The notes under the pieces were generated by a model. The model was not told where the DNA came from, made no database searches, and saw only the letters and a program-made list of their open reading frames with translations. This document shows, in pieces, positions 22,523-31,233 of a DNA stretch of 32,198 nucleotides (position 1 is its first letter; each line of letters begins with the position of its first letter). Position numbers and translations under genes: made by a program. The stretch is taken from positions 1 to 32,198 of the forward strand of contig PDTE01000007.1 of NCBI GenBank assembly GCA_002747135.1, in the 5' to 3' direction. The DNA is from Desulfobulbus propionicus. Its GTDB lineage: Bacteria > Desulfobacterota > Desulfobulbia > Desulfobulbales > Desulfobulbaceae.

Positions 22523-24205
22523 ATGGTAACTGTCGCCACCCTTGGCCCCTGGTCCAGTCTATCCTGTCAAGCTGCCAGACAATTCAGAAAAGACGGCGAG
22601 ATAGCCCTTTATAACTGTACAAGGGATTTGCTTGCGGATTTCACGCAGCAAAAAACCGATTATGCAGTTGTACCGGTTTACAATACCCGTGAGGGTGAAG
22701 TGAAGCATACCTTTGCCCTGCTTGACCGGCTGAAAGCGGGATACTGGACAGATAATATTCTTGTTCATTCCGACCTGTCACTGGCTGTACTGCATCCAGA
22801 AGAATCTTTAGAATCAATAGAGCTGGTAATTGGTACCCGTGAGCTGCTCGGTCAATGTAATGAGTATATTGATCAAATGCTCCCTTCATCTCACCAGATG
22901 GTTGTGCGGGACATGGAAACAGCTGTCACCCACCTCTGCAAGGAAGGCAAGGGGGGGATAGCCCTTGTTGGTGAGCATACCTTGCTGGTGCGCCAAGGCT
23001 TGTCTATCATTGAGCGTGAAGTCGCGCCACACAACCGGACACGTTTTGCTGTGCTGGGTCACAGACTTTCTGCTGTAACCGGTTACGATGCCACCACCCT
23101 GGTCACGGCCCCGCTTCCTGATCGGGTGGGATTACTGGTTGACATGCTGCGCGAGTTTACAAGGCGCGGAATAAATATCCTTGATATGCGGAGCGACAAT
23201 GACATAAAGACCCAAAAGCTGCAGATTTATCTTGAAGCGGAAGGGCATATTCAGTCGGCCATGATGAAAGAGGCCATTGCAGATATAGAATCCCAGGTAA
23301 TCAAGCAGAGGGGAGCGTTGCGGGTACTGGGAAGTTTCCCCCGCATCGATATGCGCACCAAGCATATTCAATCCATTGGATTCATTGGTACGGGAGCCAT
23401 GAGTCAATGGTTTGCAGATCGCCTTAAGGGGGAAGGGTATGAGGTTGTACTCAGTGGCCGCTCAACCTCGCTCAGGCCTGAGAAAATGCTTGAGGAGGTG
23501 GATGTCGTTGTCATCTGTGTTCCTATCTCGGTAACAGTCGCCACCGTGCAGAAATTCGGTCCCCTTATTGGAGATGGCAAGGCACTCTTGCTGCTGGCTG
23601 GAGAGTCGGAAGGCGTCATCAACGCTGCCCTTGCGTCAACCAGTGCAAATGTTGAGGTCATGCTCATACATAATCTCTGGGGCCCGCAAACGGTGACCAT
23701 GAAAGATAAGAATGCCATAGTTGTCCGTACTGCAAAAAGTGGTTTGCTGTGCAGCGAACTGGAGGCATTTTTATATAAACTTGGAGCGGATATTTTTCAT
23801 GATTCCCCTGCGCAGCACGATCTGTTAATGGGGATTGGCCAGAAATTACCGACTGCAATTTCCGTTGCGCTGGCCATGACCTTGAAGCAAAACAACATTA
23901 CAAGTGAAGAAATTGCCAGTCATTGTACCCTGACATCTCTTTATCCCTTGCTTGCCATGGCCAGGGTGCATTCTCAAAACCCGAGAACGTATGCTGAAAT
24001 ACTGTCATCTGCTGGTTCTGGTCATAAAATAGTAGATGATTTTCATAATAACCTGGACACTGTTATAGAGCTGACCAGAAATGCCGCGATAGATGACCTC
24101 TGTCAGCTTATTGAAAAAAATATAAGCCATCTTAAAGCTGATTTTCTTGAAAAAGGGATGAAACAGGCCAAGGCTGTTGACGAGGTTTTAGGAAAGATGA
24201 CCTAG
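22523..24205 (+). CDS. Prephenate dehydratase-ACT-prephenate dehydrogenase fusion
   Basis: A 560-residue protein with three domains. Residues 3-180 resemble prephenate dehydratase (phenylalanine branch): TLGPWSSLSCQAA at the start, LLGQCNEYI (usual 'HPQALxQC') and the catalytic TRF at 173-175. The usual PIENS box reads PVYNT, so a conserved Glu is replaced by Tyr while the Asn is kept. Residues about 191-273 are an ACT regulatory domain (RVGLLVDMLREFTRRGINIL). From about 282 comes a TyrA/prephenate dehydrogenase with NAD-binding GFIGTGAM, VPISVTVATV and HNLWGP at His383 (usual HPMFGP). No chorismate mutase domain is present. It could make both phenylpyruvate and 4-hydroxyphenylpyruvate precursors. 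Alternatively the first domain could be regulatory only. The ATG at 22523 lacks a clear ribosome-binding site. The stop TAG overlaps a D-like sequence. Confidence 0.85.
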   Translation: MVTVATLGPWSSLSCQAARQFRKDGEIALYNCTRDLLADFTQQKTDYAVVPVYNTREGEVKHTFALLDRLKAGYWTDNILVHSDLSLAVLHPEESLESIELVIGTRELLGQCNEYIDQMLPSSHQMVVRDMETAVTHLCKEGKGGIALVGEHTLLVRQGLSIIEREVAPHNRTRFAVLGHRLSAVTGYDATTLVTAPLPDRVGLLVDMLREFTRRGINILDMRSDNDIKTQKLQIYLEAEGHIQSAMMKEAIADIESQVIKQRGALRVLGSFPRIDMRTKHIQSIGFIGTGAMSQWFADRLKGEGYEVVLSGRSTSLRPEKMLEEVDVVVICVPISVTVATVQKFGPLIGDGKALLLLAGESEGVINAALASTSANVEVMLIHNLWGPQTVTMKDKNAIVVRTAKSGLLCSELEAFLYKLGADIFHDSPAQHDLLMGIGQKLPTAISVALAMTLKQNNITSEEIASHCTLTSLYPLLAMARVHSQNPRTYAEILSSAGSGHKIVDDFHNNLDTVIELTRNAAIDDLCQLIEKNISHLKADFLEKGMKQAKAVDEVLGKMT

Positions 24206-24232
24206 TGTCCTGACATCTCGGCGTTGCCAAGA
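24204..24232 (+). repeat. Partial D-like end at the stop of the prephenate fusion gene
   Basis: TAGTGTCCTGACATCTCGGC, continuing GTTGCCAAG, resembles the last 29 bp of D elements (ATATCCTGACATTTCAGCGT). The gene's TAG stop lies at its edge, as at coaBC. It is short, so the assignment is tentative. Confidence 0.4.
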
Positions 24233-24254
24233 ATCAGACTGCTATGCATCCTTA

Positions 24255-25247
24255 TCAGAGTAAATCTGGCCATCTATCCCCCCCCCTTCTTCTACCGCTG
24301 CCTGTAATCAGGGAAAGCTCTGCTGGGAAAGGCTGGAACAATGCCTGGCCAAGAAGGTATTGCTGGTCAAAACGAAGTGCCTGCCGCTCGATGAGCCTGG
24401 TTACTGCCTGCAGCGGTACTCTTTCATTCCGGTACTCTTCCATGATGTTAATGATATATCTCTTCTCTTCTGCGGCCAGCCCTTTCGCGACCAGGCCATA
24501 GGCATGATACAGGGTATTGACCATCGCCTCCCTGCGAAAAGGGTGAGCCAGAAGCCGGGCCATCTCGGCGCGATAGAGGCTGAAAGCCTCCTCGCGGCAA
24601 AGCTTCTCATGGTTGGCAGCAATTCTGCCGCATTGCCGGAAATGCTGCTCGTTATAGGCGAGAAAGAGGAACTTGTAGGAGGCGTGAAAAGAGACAAGAT
24701 CTCTCATTTTCATTGTCATGGCAATATTCCGGAAGCGGGTACTGGCGTAGAGTTTTATCAGGAAATGCTCACAAAGGACAGTATTGTTCAGGCGCTTCTC
24801 GTCATCAACGGCCCTGTTGGCTGCTGCCGCCAGAATCTTCTCCCCCAGCATTCCACTTTTCCGGCAGAGAACGTGCGGTTGATCCCTGCTGCGAAACACC
24901 TTTGCATCATGCAGGCCGCAGGAGGGGGATGCACTTTTCAGCACCGCCCCGTCGCAGCCTTCGAAAAGGGGCAGTATCCCGGCAGCAGCTGTCTCCAGCT
25001 GCTGCGTTACCGACCTGGACCTGGCCGGCTGCCAGACCTCAATCGTCTCACCCTTCAGACAGAGGCGTATCGGTGCTCTCGGCACCCCAAGCCCGGCAGC
25101 CATCTCCGGGCAGATATCGATAAACCGCACATGCCCCTGCAACAGCTCAACAATCCCGGCACGCAGCCGCTGCCCATCGTAGCGACAAGAAGCAAAGCCC
25201 AGACAACGACTTACAAGAACGACAGGCTGCGGGAAAAAACGAGACAT
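24255..25247 (-). CDS. DUF523 (TudS-like) plus DUF1722 fusion protein
   Basis: A 330-residue protein of the YbgA/YbbK-type fusion. The N-terminal domain (1 to about 145) is DUF523, whose characterised member TudS is a [4Fe-4S] 2-thiouracil desulfurase. The three expected cysteines are visible: Cys15 (VSRCLG), Cys21 (ASCRYDG) and Cys110 (SASPSCG). The C-terminal domain (about 185-315) is DUF1722, with LVSFHASYKFLFLAYNEQHF, LLAHPFRREAMVNTLYHAYG and FQPFPAELSL. The two domains occur fused in many bacteria. The precise substrate here is unknown; a role in handling thiolated nucleobases or thio-tRNA breakdown products is inferred. The ATG at 25245-25247 has AAGGAATT upstream and gives MSRFFPQPVVLVSRCLG. 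An in-frame codon four residues earlier is less likely. Confidence 0.85.
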   Translation of the reverse strand: MSRFFPQPVVLVSRCLGFASCRYDGQRLRAGIVELLQGHVRFIDICPEMAAGLGVPRAPIRLCLKGETIEVWQPARSRSVTQQLETAAAGILPLFEGCDGAVLKSASPSCGLHDAKVFRSRDQPHVLCRKSGMLGEKILAAAANRAVDDEKRLNNTVLCEHFLIKLYASTRFRNIAMTMKMRDLVSFHASYKFLFLAYNEQHFRQCGRIAANHEKLCREEAFSLYRAEMARLLAHPFRREAMVNTLYHAYGLVAKGLAAEEKRYIINIMEEYRNERVPLQAVTRLIERQALRFDQQYLLGQALFQPFPAELSLITGSGRRRGGDRWPDLL

Positions 25248-25333
25248 AATTCCTTGCAATGACAGTAAGTACCCCGAATTTCTCGTGAGCAGTTTATCGA
25301 AAAAAAGAAACTGCTCATTTCAGGAAAAGTATG

Positions 25334-25459
25334 CAGCTACTCACAGGGCATGTATCATCCTGTTTTCCCTTTTTTTGTGCCTGTAACTGTTTTCATCTCC
25401 TCTCCCCCGGATCTGGGCAAGCACGATCGCTCGAAGACGGGTGAGCCGGGAGCAGTGAC
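25334..25459 (+). repeat. Block G copy 3 plus diverged A-type palindrome
   Basis: The G part (about 25334-25358, CTACTCACAGGGCATGTATC) is followed by a diverged A-like palindrome at 25383-25459. That palindrome opens GTAACTGTTTTCATCTCC, contains GGGCAAGCACGATCG, and closes GGGAGCAGTGAC. It lies between two convergent-free minus-strand genes and carries no reading frame of interest. Confidence 0.55.
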
Positions 25460-25492
25460 AAAAGTATTTGGGCTGCGGGTATTAACCCTGCG

Positions 25493-27796
25493 TCAGGCAG
25501 CAATACTTTGCAGGTCGGCATTGGAGAGCAGTTCATCGAACTTGAAGTGAACAGAATAATCACTTGTAAAGACATCATGAGGCTGCACTCCGATCGAGGT
25601 TCCCAGGAGAGCAAGGGGCGTATCTTTTTCGGCAATCGGTATGATGATCATCAGCTTTCTGCCAAGGAGAAGACGCGTATTTCCCTGGCTGGTGATTCGA
25701 ATTAAAAAGGTCAGTCCTCCTGCCGATATGTCGGCAATTTCTGCCTTAAACGTCCTGCCAAAAGGCTTGTTTTCTCTGTTTACAGGCTGTACCAGAATTT
25801 TTCTGGTTACATTGAAGCGCTGATGTCGACGACGTTCAAGCCCTTTCTTTTTTAATACTTCCGGTACATGATTGTGGCTGTCGTAAAACAGCTTTAACTT
25901 TCTGCCAAGGCCAGGGAACCGCTCCTGCCATTTATCAAGTTTCTCCTGTTTCAGCTGATATATCCTGACTTCGGTCAAAGCTGTCAGGCTCACTGTCCAT
26001 ACAGAAGGATCAAAAAAATTCTCACCAATGAGTTCTCCCCGATTAAGGCTTGTTATAAACATTTCCTTGCCGTCAGCCAGGTGGGAAACTTTTACGCTGC
26101 CCTGGTTTACGAAATAGAGGGCATCGCTTTTTGCCCCCTGACGAATGATGGTTTCCTCTGGAGCAAATGACAGCTCCTGCAGTTCATGATAGATGGTTTG
26201 GAATTCTTCAGTGGTCAGCTCATCGGTCAGCTCGGACCAGATAATAAGGTCATCATGGTTAATGGCGCCGCTTTTTTCCTGTTCTATAATTTCGCCGGAT
26301 CGAATGATCTCACTCAATGCCAATGGATCAATTTCGTAAATCCGTTCCCGCAGTCTCTCCGCGTTGGCAAAGTCTCCCGCTCTGGCAGTTGCAACGACCA
26401 GATCAAAAAGTGCTTGTTTTGCCTCCTTGGTTTTTCCCTGTTCTGCCATTAAAAAGATTGTATCTTCGGTATTTGTCCCTGCTGATTGAGCAGCAGACCT
26501 TTGCTCAAGGTGCCGGTTGGAATGCGCATCCTGGCTGGAAGGACTCACTCTGTTATCAGTGACAAAAGACTTGCGAATACGCTGGAGGGCAGTCCTGGCA
26601 GCTTCCCTGACCTCGTCTGGATAACCGGTAATACCCAATACACCTTTGCTTTGACTCACCCTGTGGAGCGCGGGAATTGCTTCCTTGGAGCAAACAGCAG
26701 CCAGTGCTCTGCATATTGTCTGCATAAGGGCATTTTTAGCCTGCGGCGAAATCGATGACCTGCCTTCGAGTAGATGCAGCAGGGGAGGTACATAGATTTC
26801 GTTTGGAACATTAATCATTTGAAAGACAATCCTGGTTTTCAGCTCATCCTGCATTGTCGTCAGAGAATGGACAAGAAAATCCGGAAGCTGTTTTCCACCC
26901 AGCTTCACCGCAGTATTGAGTGCTTCCTGCTGTACCCTTTGATCGGGATGACGTGTAAATGGTTTCAGATGTACCACTATCTCCGAGTCATCAACGCTGG
27001 CTAACAGCCGGATAATATTTCTGCTGATGTACCAGGGAGCGGGTCTGGCAAGCTGGTCAAGAAAAAGCTGTTTTGCAAAGTGCCCGTATTGCTCCAGCAG
27101 GCCGAGCAGTATCCTGCGCTCATCTTTCTCTTCGCTGTTCACGAGGCACTGCAATAAATAATTCGCTGCATTCTTGCCCAGAGCAATAAGGAGCCTTGCC
27201 TGATTCGACTTGCTCTTTGGCTGCTGGAGGTATTCCCGGACAAGGTTTTCCAGCAGCGGCTGTTCACCCAGCTGCGCTAACAGTGCCTCGATGTATTGGC
27301 TGGCCTGGTCAGAATAATGAGGGGAGATTGATGCCTGGCACAGGACGTGAACCGGCTCATGGGCTTTGAAGTATTCCTCTTCCTGCAGGAGTTTTCGAGC
27401 AAGACCTGCCACTGCGGAAAAGGCCGCTTTCACCAGCTCTTCATCTTCAGCAGTCAGGTGTATGGATTCTGCGATGGCGGGAATAAGCTTAGCCAGTCTC
27501 TCCCACTGTGCATGCTCTTTGAGCAGGGCTGCGGTTTTTCCCATAGCCTTGCTTCCTTGCTTCCTTAGCTCCTGGTTGTCCTGTCTGCTGGCAATGGCCA
27601 TCTGCATCAACAGGCTATTGGCTTTGTCGTCGGCCCTGTTTTCTATAGACTGGATTACTGCTTCAGGGACGGCCTCGCAAATTTCCCGTGATTCCAGTGC
27701 AGATAAATCTCCGCCCAGCAATTGCTGAATACCATGATCTATCCGTCGCTGTTTTTCTTGCGGGGCCAGGATTTCTTTCTTTTTGACTGTCTCCAT
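25493..27796 (-). CDS. HEAT-repeat, cyclic-nucleotide-fold and PilZ multidomain protein
   Basis: A 767-residue cytoplasmic protein with no signal or membrane segment. Residues about 1-430 are alpha-helical HEAT-like repeats (e.g. HLKPFTRHPDQRVQQEALNT, VREAARTALQRIRK). Residues about 542-650 form a cyclic-nucleotide-binding (CRP) fold: FAPEETIIRQGAKSDALYFV, then GELIGENFF. The phosphate-binding cassette lacks the usual Arg (PSVWTVSLTA rather than PRSAT), so cAMP or cGMP binding is doubtful. Residues about 652-767 are a PilZ domain with the c-di-GMP motifs RRRHQR (655-660) and DISAGG (689-694) intact. It is therefore probably a c-di-GMP effector whose HEAT part contacts another protein. A relation to motility or the pilus is possible, but nothing in the neighbourhood shows it. 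The ATG at 27794-27796 is followed by a basic start METVKKKE. Confidence 0.88.
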   Translation of the reverse strand: METVKKKEILAPQEKQRRIDHGIQQLLGGDLSALESREICEAVPEAVIQSIENRADDKANSLLMQMAIASRQDNQELRKQGSKAMGKTAALLKEHAQWERLAKLIPAIAESIHLTAEDEELVKAAFSAVAGLARKLLQEEEYFKAHEPVHVLCQASISPHYSDQASQYIEALLAQLGEQPLLENLVREYLQQPKSKSNQARLLIALGKNAANYLLQCLVNSEEKDERRILLGLLEQYGHFAKQLFLDQLARPAPWYISRNIIRLLASVDDSEIVVHLKPFTRHPDQRVQQEALNTAVKLGGKQLPDFLVHSLTTMQDELKTRIVFQMINVPNEIYVPPLLHLLEGRSSISPQAKNALMQTICRALAAVCSKEAIPALHRVSQSKGVLGITGYPDEVREAARTALQRIRKSFVTDNRVSPSSQDAHSNRHLEQRSAAQSAGTNTEDTIFLMAEQGKTKEAKQALFDLVVATARAGDFANAERLRERIYEIDPLALSEIIRSGEIIEQEKSGAINHDDLIIWSELTDELTTEEFQTIYHELQELSFAPEETIIRQGAKSDALYFVNQGSVKVSHLADGKEMFITSLNRGELIGENFFDPSVWTVSLTALTEVRIYQLKQEKLDKWQERFPGLGRKLKLFYDSHNHVPEVLKKKGLERRRHQRFNVTRKILVQPVNRENKPFGRTFKAEIADISAGGLTFLIRITSQGNTRLLLGRKLMIIIPIAEKDTPLALLGTSIGVQPHDVFTSDYSVHFKFDELLSNADLQSIAA

Positions 27797-27914
27797 GAAG
27801 TATTCTCCCTCCTGACGAGTTGCTTGCCGGGTTACACAGAGTATACTGCGTACAGGGTATGTTCATAAGAAATAGTAACGATACATCAAGGGAAATACAA
27901 GCGCAAGAATACCT

Positions 27915-27964
27915 GATCAGTGCGAATTTCCCGGCAGTTCAGGTGATGCCAGGTTCGGTAGCTT
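27915..27964 (-). repeat. Family B fragment, reverse orientation
   Basis: Read on the minus strand, GCTACCGAACCTGGCATCAC and the following CTGAACTG match the right half of B (ACTACCGAACCTGGCACCGC in the copy at 21661-21780). The left half is absent. It lies in the 223-bp gap before the HEAT-PilZ gene. Confidence 0.55.
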
Positions 27965-28019
27965 TTCCTTACAGGACAGACAGGCACCCTGATGCCGCTT
28001 GTCCCGCCTTTACAGTTGA

Positions 28020-28601
28020 TCACTGAATTACCTGTAAGGCAAAAAGCATGGTGAGTACCCTGTTCAGGGGAAGGCCGACCACATTGGTGAAGGAACCGTT
28101 GACTGATTCCACCAGAAAGGCGCCTTTGCTCTGGATACCATACGCACCAGCCTTGTCCATAGGGTCTCCTGAAAAGATATATTGCCAAAGGAGAGGGTCG
28201 TCAAAATGGGCAAATGTAACCGAGGTCTGCTCTGCAAAGGCGACAGGCTCCTGTTGCGGTGCTGCTATGGTGACTCCGGTTATGACTGTGTGGGTTTTGC
28301 CGCGCAACTGCTGCAGCATGTCCAGGGCCTGATCGGTTGTTTCCGGCTTGCCAAGAATGAGAGAGTCAATGGTTACAACCGTGTCAGCACTTATAACACA
28401 GGCCTGCGGGTTTAACGCTGCGACAGAGGCGGCCTTTTCCCTGGCCATACGCAGGGCGTATTGTTCGGGCTGCTCCCCTGGCCGGGGAGATTCGTCGATG
28501 GAAGCAGGCTGGACAGAGCATTTGAGCTGGACGCTGTGCAGCAATTCCCGCCTGCGCGGTGAAGCAGAGGCAAGTATGATGGGGCAGGTATATGTAAACA
28601 A
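28020..28601 (-). CDS. maf: Maf-family nucleoside triphosphate pyrophosphatase
   Basis: A 193-residue Maf protein. Members hydrolyse dTTP/UTP or modified nucleotides and are tied to septum formation in some bacteria. Family motifs are ILASASPRRRELL at the N-terminus, MAREKAASVA, the catalytic-Asp VISADTVV, LGKPETTDQALDMLQQLRGK, and DKAGAYGIQSKGAFLVESVNGSF with VVGLPL near the end. It is complete. The start is TTG at 28599-28601, and no strong ribosome-binding site is visible. The upstream gap of 216 bp to truA contains a B repeat, so co-transcription with truA is uncertain. Confidence 0.93.
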   Translation of the reverse strand: MFTYTCPIILASASPRRRELLHSVQLKCSVQPASIDESPRPGEQPEQYALRMAREKAASVAALNPQACVISADTVVTIDSLILGKPETTDQALDMLQQLRGKTHTVITGVTIAAPQQEPVAFAEQTSVTFAHFDDPLLWQYIFSGDPMDKAGAYGIQSKGAFLVESVNGSFTNVVGLPLNRVLTMLFALQVIQ

Positions 28602-28652
28602 ATGCAGGTGATCTCAGCAGGTAGTCTTACTTTTCGACACAATGGTTACCAG

Positions 28653-28770
28653 GGGTCAGTCCAGGCGGCGGCATCTTCAGCAGTGTTGTGGCCGCACCTG
28701 TATCCAGGTATAATGAACTGCCAGTAACGACTGAACCCGGCATCACCTGAGCTGACGAGAAGTCCGGAGC
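28653..28770 (+). repeat. Family B element copy 3
   Basis: GGGTCAGTCCAGGCGGCGGC to GCTGACGAGAAGTCCGG, about 118 bp, aligned throughout with 21661-21780. It contains the conserved CCAGGTATAATGAACTG. It lies between truA and maf. Confidence 0.75.
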
Positions 28771-28817
28771 AGAGCAGAAGAGTATGCCGGGAAGATGAGG
28801 CATCCTCCAAAATGCCG

Positions 28818-29600
28818 CTACCGTTCAAACAGTTTTTTGTAGTACACTCTTTCCAGATACAGTCCGTGCGCGGGAGCTGTTATGCCGGCTGAAGCCCTGT
28901 CTCTGGCCGCGATAACAGTGCTCATCGTGTCCGCAGGTAATCTGCCGCAACCCATATCAATAAGGGTTCCGCAAATAATTCTCACCATTTGCCTGAGGAA
29001 GCCGTCTCCTGTGACCCTGAGCGACCAGTAATGAGTATGACTCAAGTGAGCAGTGCATTTGACCTCGAAAATGGTACGGACGGCTCCTCGCCCTGAGCTG
29101 CTGTTTCTGTCGCGGGAGCCTGCACGCTCAAAGCTTGAGAAATCATGGGTGCCGATAAGTGCTTTCAGGGCAGGGACAATACGTTCAGACGAAAAATCCC
29201 CGGGAAAATGGGCAGTATAACGTCGTTTTGCCGGAGGCTGAATTTCTCCGGTGAAGAAGTCATAACGATATGTTTTGCCAAGCACAGAAAAACGACTGTG
29301 AAAATCGTCAGCCGCTTCTTCAGCCTCGTAAACACGGACATCGCCAGGAAGGATGGAATTGAGACCGCGAGTATAGGCATGTAAAGGAATTTTTTGTTCT
29401 TCAAGAAAATGAGCGACCATGCCGTCAGCATGCACACCTGCGTCCGTTCTGCCTGCTCCATGCAGAGTAACCGGCTGTTTGCACAGGATGGCCAGGGCAT
29501 TCTCCACCACCTCCTGAACAGTGCTGCCGTTGCGCTGTCTTTGCCAGCCATGGTACTCTGTACCATCATAGGCGATGACAAGCTTTATCTTGCGCCCCAT
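28818..29600 (-). CDS. truA: tRNA pseudouridine(38-40) synthase TruA
   Basis: Isomerises uridines 38-40 in the anticodon arm of many tRNAs. At 260 residues it has normal length. The catalytic aspartate is in GAGRTDAGVHA. Other signatures are IAYDGTEYHGWQRQ at the N-terminus, LNSILPGDVRVY, the FHSRFSVLGKTYRYDF stretch and the C-terminal FLRQMVRIICGTLIDMGCG. The ATG at 29598-29600 is preceded by GGGG five bases upstream. It starts 48 bp after the argC stop, so the pair is likely an operon. Confidence 0.96.
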   Translation of the reverse strand: MGRKIKLVIAYDGTEYHGWQRQRNGSTVQEVVENALAILCKQPVTLHGAGRTDAGVHADGMVAHFLEEQKIPLHAYTRGLNSILPGDVRVYEAEEAADDFHSRFSVLGKTYRYDFFTGEIQPPAKRRYTAHFPGDFSSERIVPALKALIGTHDFSSFERAGSRDRNSSSGRGAVRTIFEVKCTAHLSHTHYWSLRVTGDGFLRQMVRIICGTLIDMGCGRLPADTMSTVIAARDRASAGITAPAHGLYLERVYYKKLFER

Positions 29601-29648
29601 CCTGACCCCGGTTACCGGTACTATAAAAAGTCCACAAAAGACGGGAGA

Positions 29649-30689
29649 TCAGGGAAAAAGCGGTACATGCGAAAGCCCGGCACGTTCATCAAAGCCATTC
29701 ATGATGTTCATATTCTGTATTGCCTGGCCGGAGGCCCCTTTGACGACATTATCAATTACTGAAACAATAATTATCCGGCTGGCTCGTTTATCGATATGCA
29801 CAGCCAGGTCGCAGTAATTTGATCCACGGACATACTGGGTTGCTGCCGATGCCCCTGAAGGAAGTACCCTGACAAATGGTTCGTTCTGGTAGGTCCGGAC
29901 AAGGATATCCTGTAATGTGTCCTGGGAGATATCAACCAGACTGGTGCCGTAGGCTGTGGTGAGTATTCCCCTTGAGACCGGGAGCAGGTGGGGAGTGAAG
30001 GTGATGTGTACATTTTTTCCGGCAGACAGGGATAATTCCTGCTCAATCTCTGGAATATGACGATGTGCGCCGCCAATTTTGTATGCCCGGAATCCATCGG
30101 TTACTTCACAGAAATGAGAACCGAGGCTCAGCGATCTTCCAGCACCGGTAGCCCCTGATTTTGAGTCAATTATCAGGGTGTCAGGGTCAATGATATTCCG
30201 TTCCAGGAGAGGTGCCAGGGCAAGAATGGCAGAAGTGGGATAACACCCTGGATTTGCTGTAAGCCGGGCATCTTTTATGTCGTTACGGTAACGTTCCGGC
30301 AGACCATAAACGGCTTCGGCAAGCAGCTGGGCGCTTGAATGCTCCTGATACCATTTTTCATATACCGCCTGATCATGGATGCGATAGTCGGCACTGAGAT
30401 CAACGACCTTTTTTCCTGCATCAAGGAGAACAGGGACAATATCCATGGCAGTTTTGTGAGGGACAGCGGTAAAAAAGAAATCAGCACGGGGAACAAGCTC
30501 TTTCACGGAGAGATTTTCACAGCGCAGGTCAACCTTTCCCCGCAGGCTGGGAAAAACCTCTGCAAGGAACTGGCCATCGAATTTTCGGGATGTTGCTACG
30601 GTGAGCTCTGCTTCCGGGTGTGTTGTAATGATACGGGCCAGTTCTGCCCCGGTGTATCCTGATGCTCCAATAATGCCAACCTTCAACAT
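29649..30689 (-). CDS. argC: N-acetyl-gamma-glutamyl-phosphate reductase
   Basis: Third step of arginine biosynthesis: NADPH-dependent reduction of N-acetylglutamyl phosphate to the semialdehyde. At 346 residues it is complete. The NADP-binding GIIGASGYTGAELARII is at the N-terminus. The active-site cysteine is in NPGCYPTSAILALAPLL. SGATGAGRS, the HRHIPEIEQEL region and FTPHLLPVSRGIL complete the family pattern. The ATG at 30687-30689 follows AAAAGGAC. It lies downstream of the rpsI terminator hairpin (30734-30761), so it needs its own promoter or read-through. truA follows it closely. Confidence 0.97.
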   Translation of the reverse strand: MLKVGIIGASGYTGAELARIITTHPEAELTVATSRKFDGQFLAEVFPSLRGKVDLRCENLSVKELVPRADFFFTAVPHKTAMDIVPVLLDAGKKVVDLSADYRIHDQAVYEKWYQEHSSAQLLAEAVYGLPERYRNDIKDARLTANPGCYPTSAILALAPLLERNIIDPDTLIIDSKSGATGAGRSLSLGSHFCEVTDGFRAYKIGGAHRHIPEIEQELSLSAGKNVHITFTPHLLPVSRGILTTAYGTSLVDISQDTLQDILVRTYQNEPFVRVLPSGASAATQYVRGSNYCDLAVHIDKRASRIIIVSVIDNVVKGASGQAIQNMNIMNGFDERAGLSHVPLFP

Positions 30690-30727
30690 GGTCTTTGTCC
30701 TTTTTTAAGGTAAGTGGTGCGGCAATG

Positions 30728-30761
30728 AAAAAAGGGAGTAACGAACCAGTTCGCTACTCCC
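30728..30761 (-). terminator. Intrinsic terminator of rplM-rpsI
   Basis: On the minus strand GGGAGTAGCGAAC and GTTCGTTACTCCC form a stem with one mismatch around a two-base loop, followed at once by TTTTTT (plus-strand 30728-30733). It lies about 65 bp after the rpsI stop. Confidence 0.85.
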
Positions 30762-30824
30762 TGAGTACGCATAGAAAAAAATGGTACAAAAAAGATGGCG
30801 GGATACATGTACTCCGAGAGTGCT

Positions 30825-31217
30825 TTAACGTTTGGAGAACTGAAAGCGGGCACGTGCGCCGCGCTGCCCATATTTTTTTCGTTCCTTGGCCCGGGGATCG
30901 CGGGTAAGCAAACCTGCTTTTTTCAAAGGCAGGCGCATTTCAGGGTCACGTTCCTGCAGCGCCTTGGCGATGCCGTGGACAAGCGCATCCACCTGGGCTG
31001 ACTTTCCGCCACCTTTCACCGATGCTGTAACAGTATATTTATCAACAGTTTCAGTAACTGTAAAGGGCCTGGCTATTTTAGGTTCATAGTGGATATTGCC
31101 GAAATACTCAGCCAGGGAGGCCTTGTTGATCGAAATCTCTCCATTGCCGGGAGATATCCAGACGCGGGCAACTGCTGTTTTTCTTTTTCCGGTGGCGTAG
31201 GTTCTTTCCTGCGACAT
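30825..31217 (-). CDS. rpsI: 30S ribosomal protein S9
   Basis: A 130-residue ribosomal protein of the small-subunit head, whose C-terminal tail reaches the P-site tRNA. The N-terminus MSQERTYATGKRKTAVARVW and the C-terminal KKYGQRGARARFQFSKR, with the universal terminal SKR, are diagnostic. The ATG at 31215-31217 has GGAG eight bases upstream. A longer in-frame extension (to 31289) overlaps rplM and was rejected. It begins 16 bp after the rplM stop, forming the standard rplM-rpsI pair. Confidence 0.98.
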   Translation of the reverse strand: MSQERTYATGKRKTAVARVWISPGNGEISINKASLAEYFGNIHYEPKIARPFTVTETVDKYTVTASVKGGGKSAQVDALVHGIAKALQERDPEMRLPLKKAGLLTRDPRAKERKKYGQRGARARFQFSKR

Positions 31218-31233
31218 AATGTTTACTCCGTTC

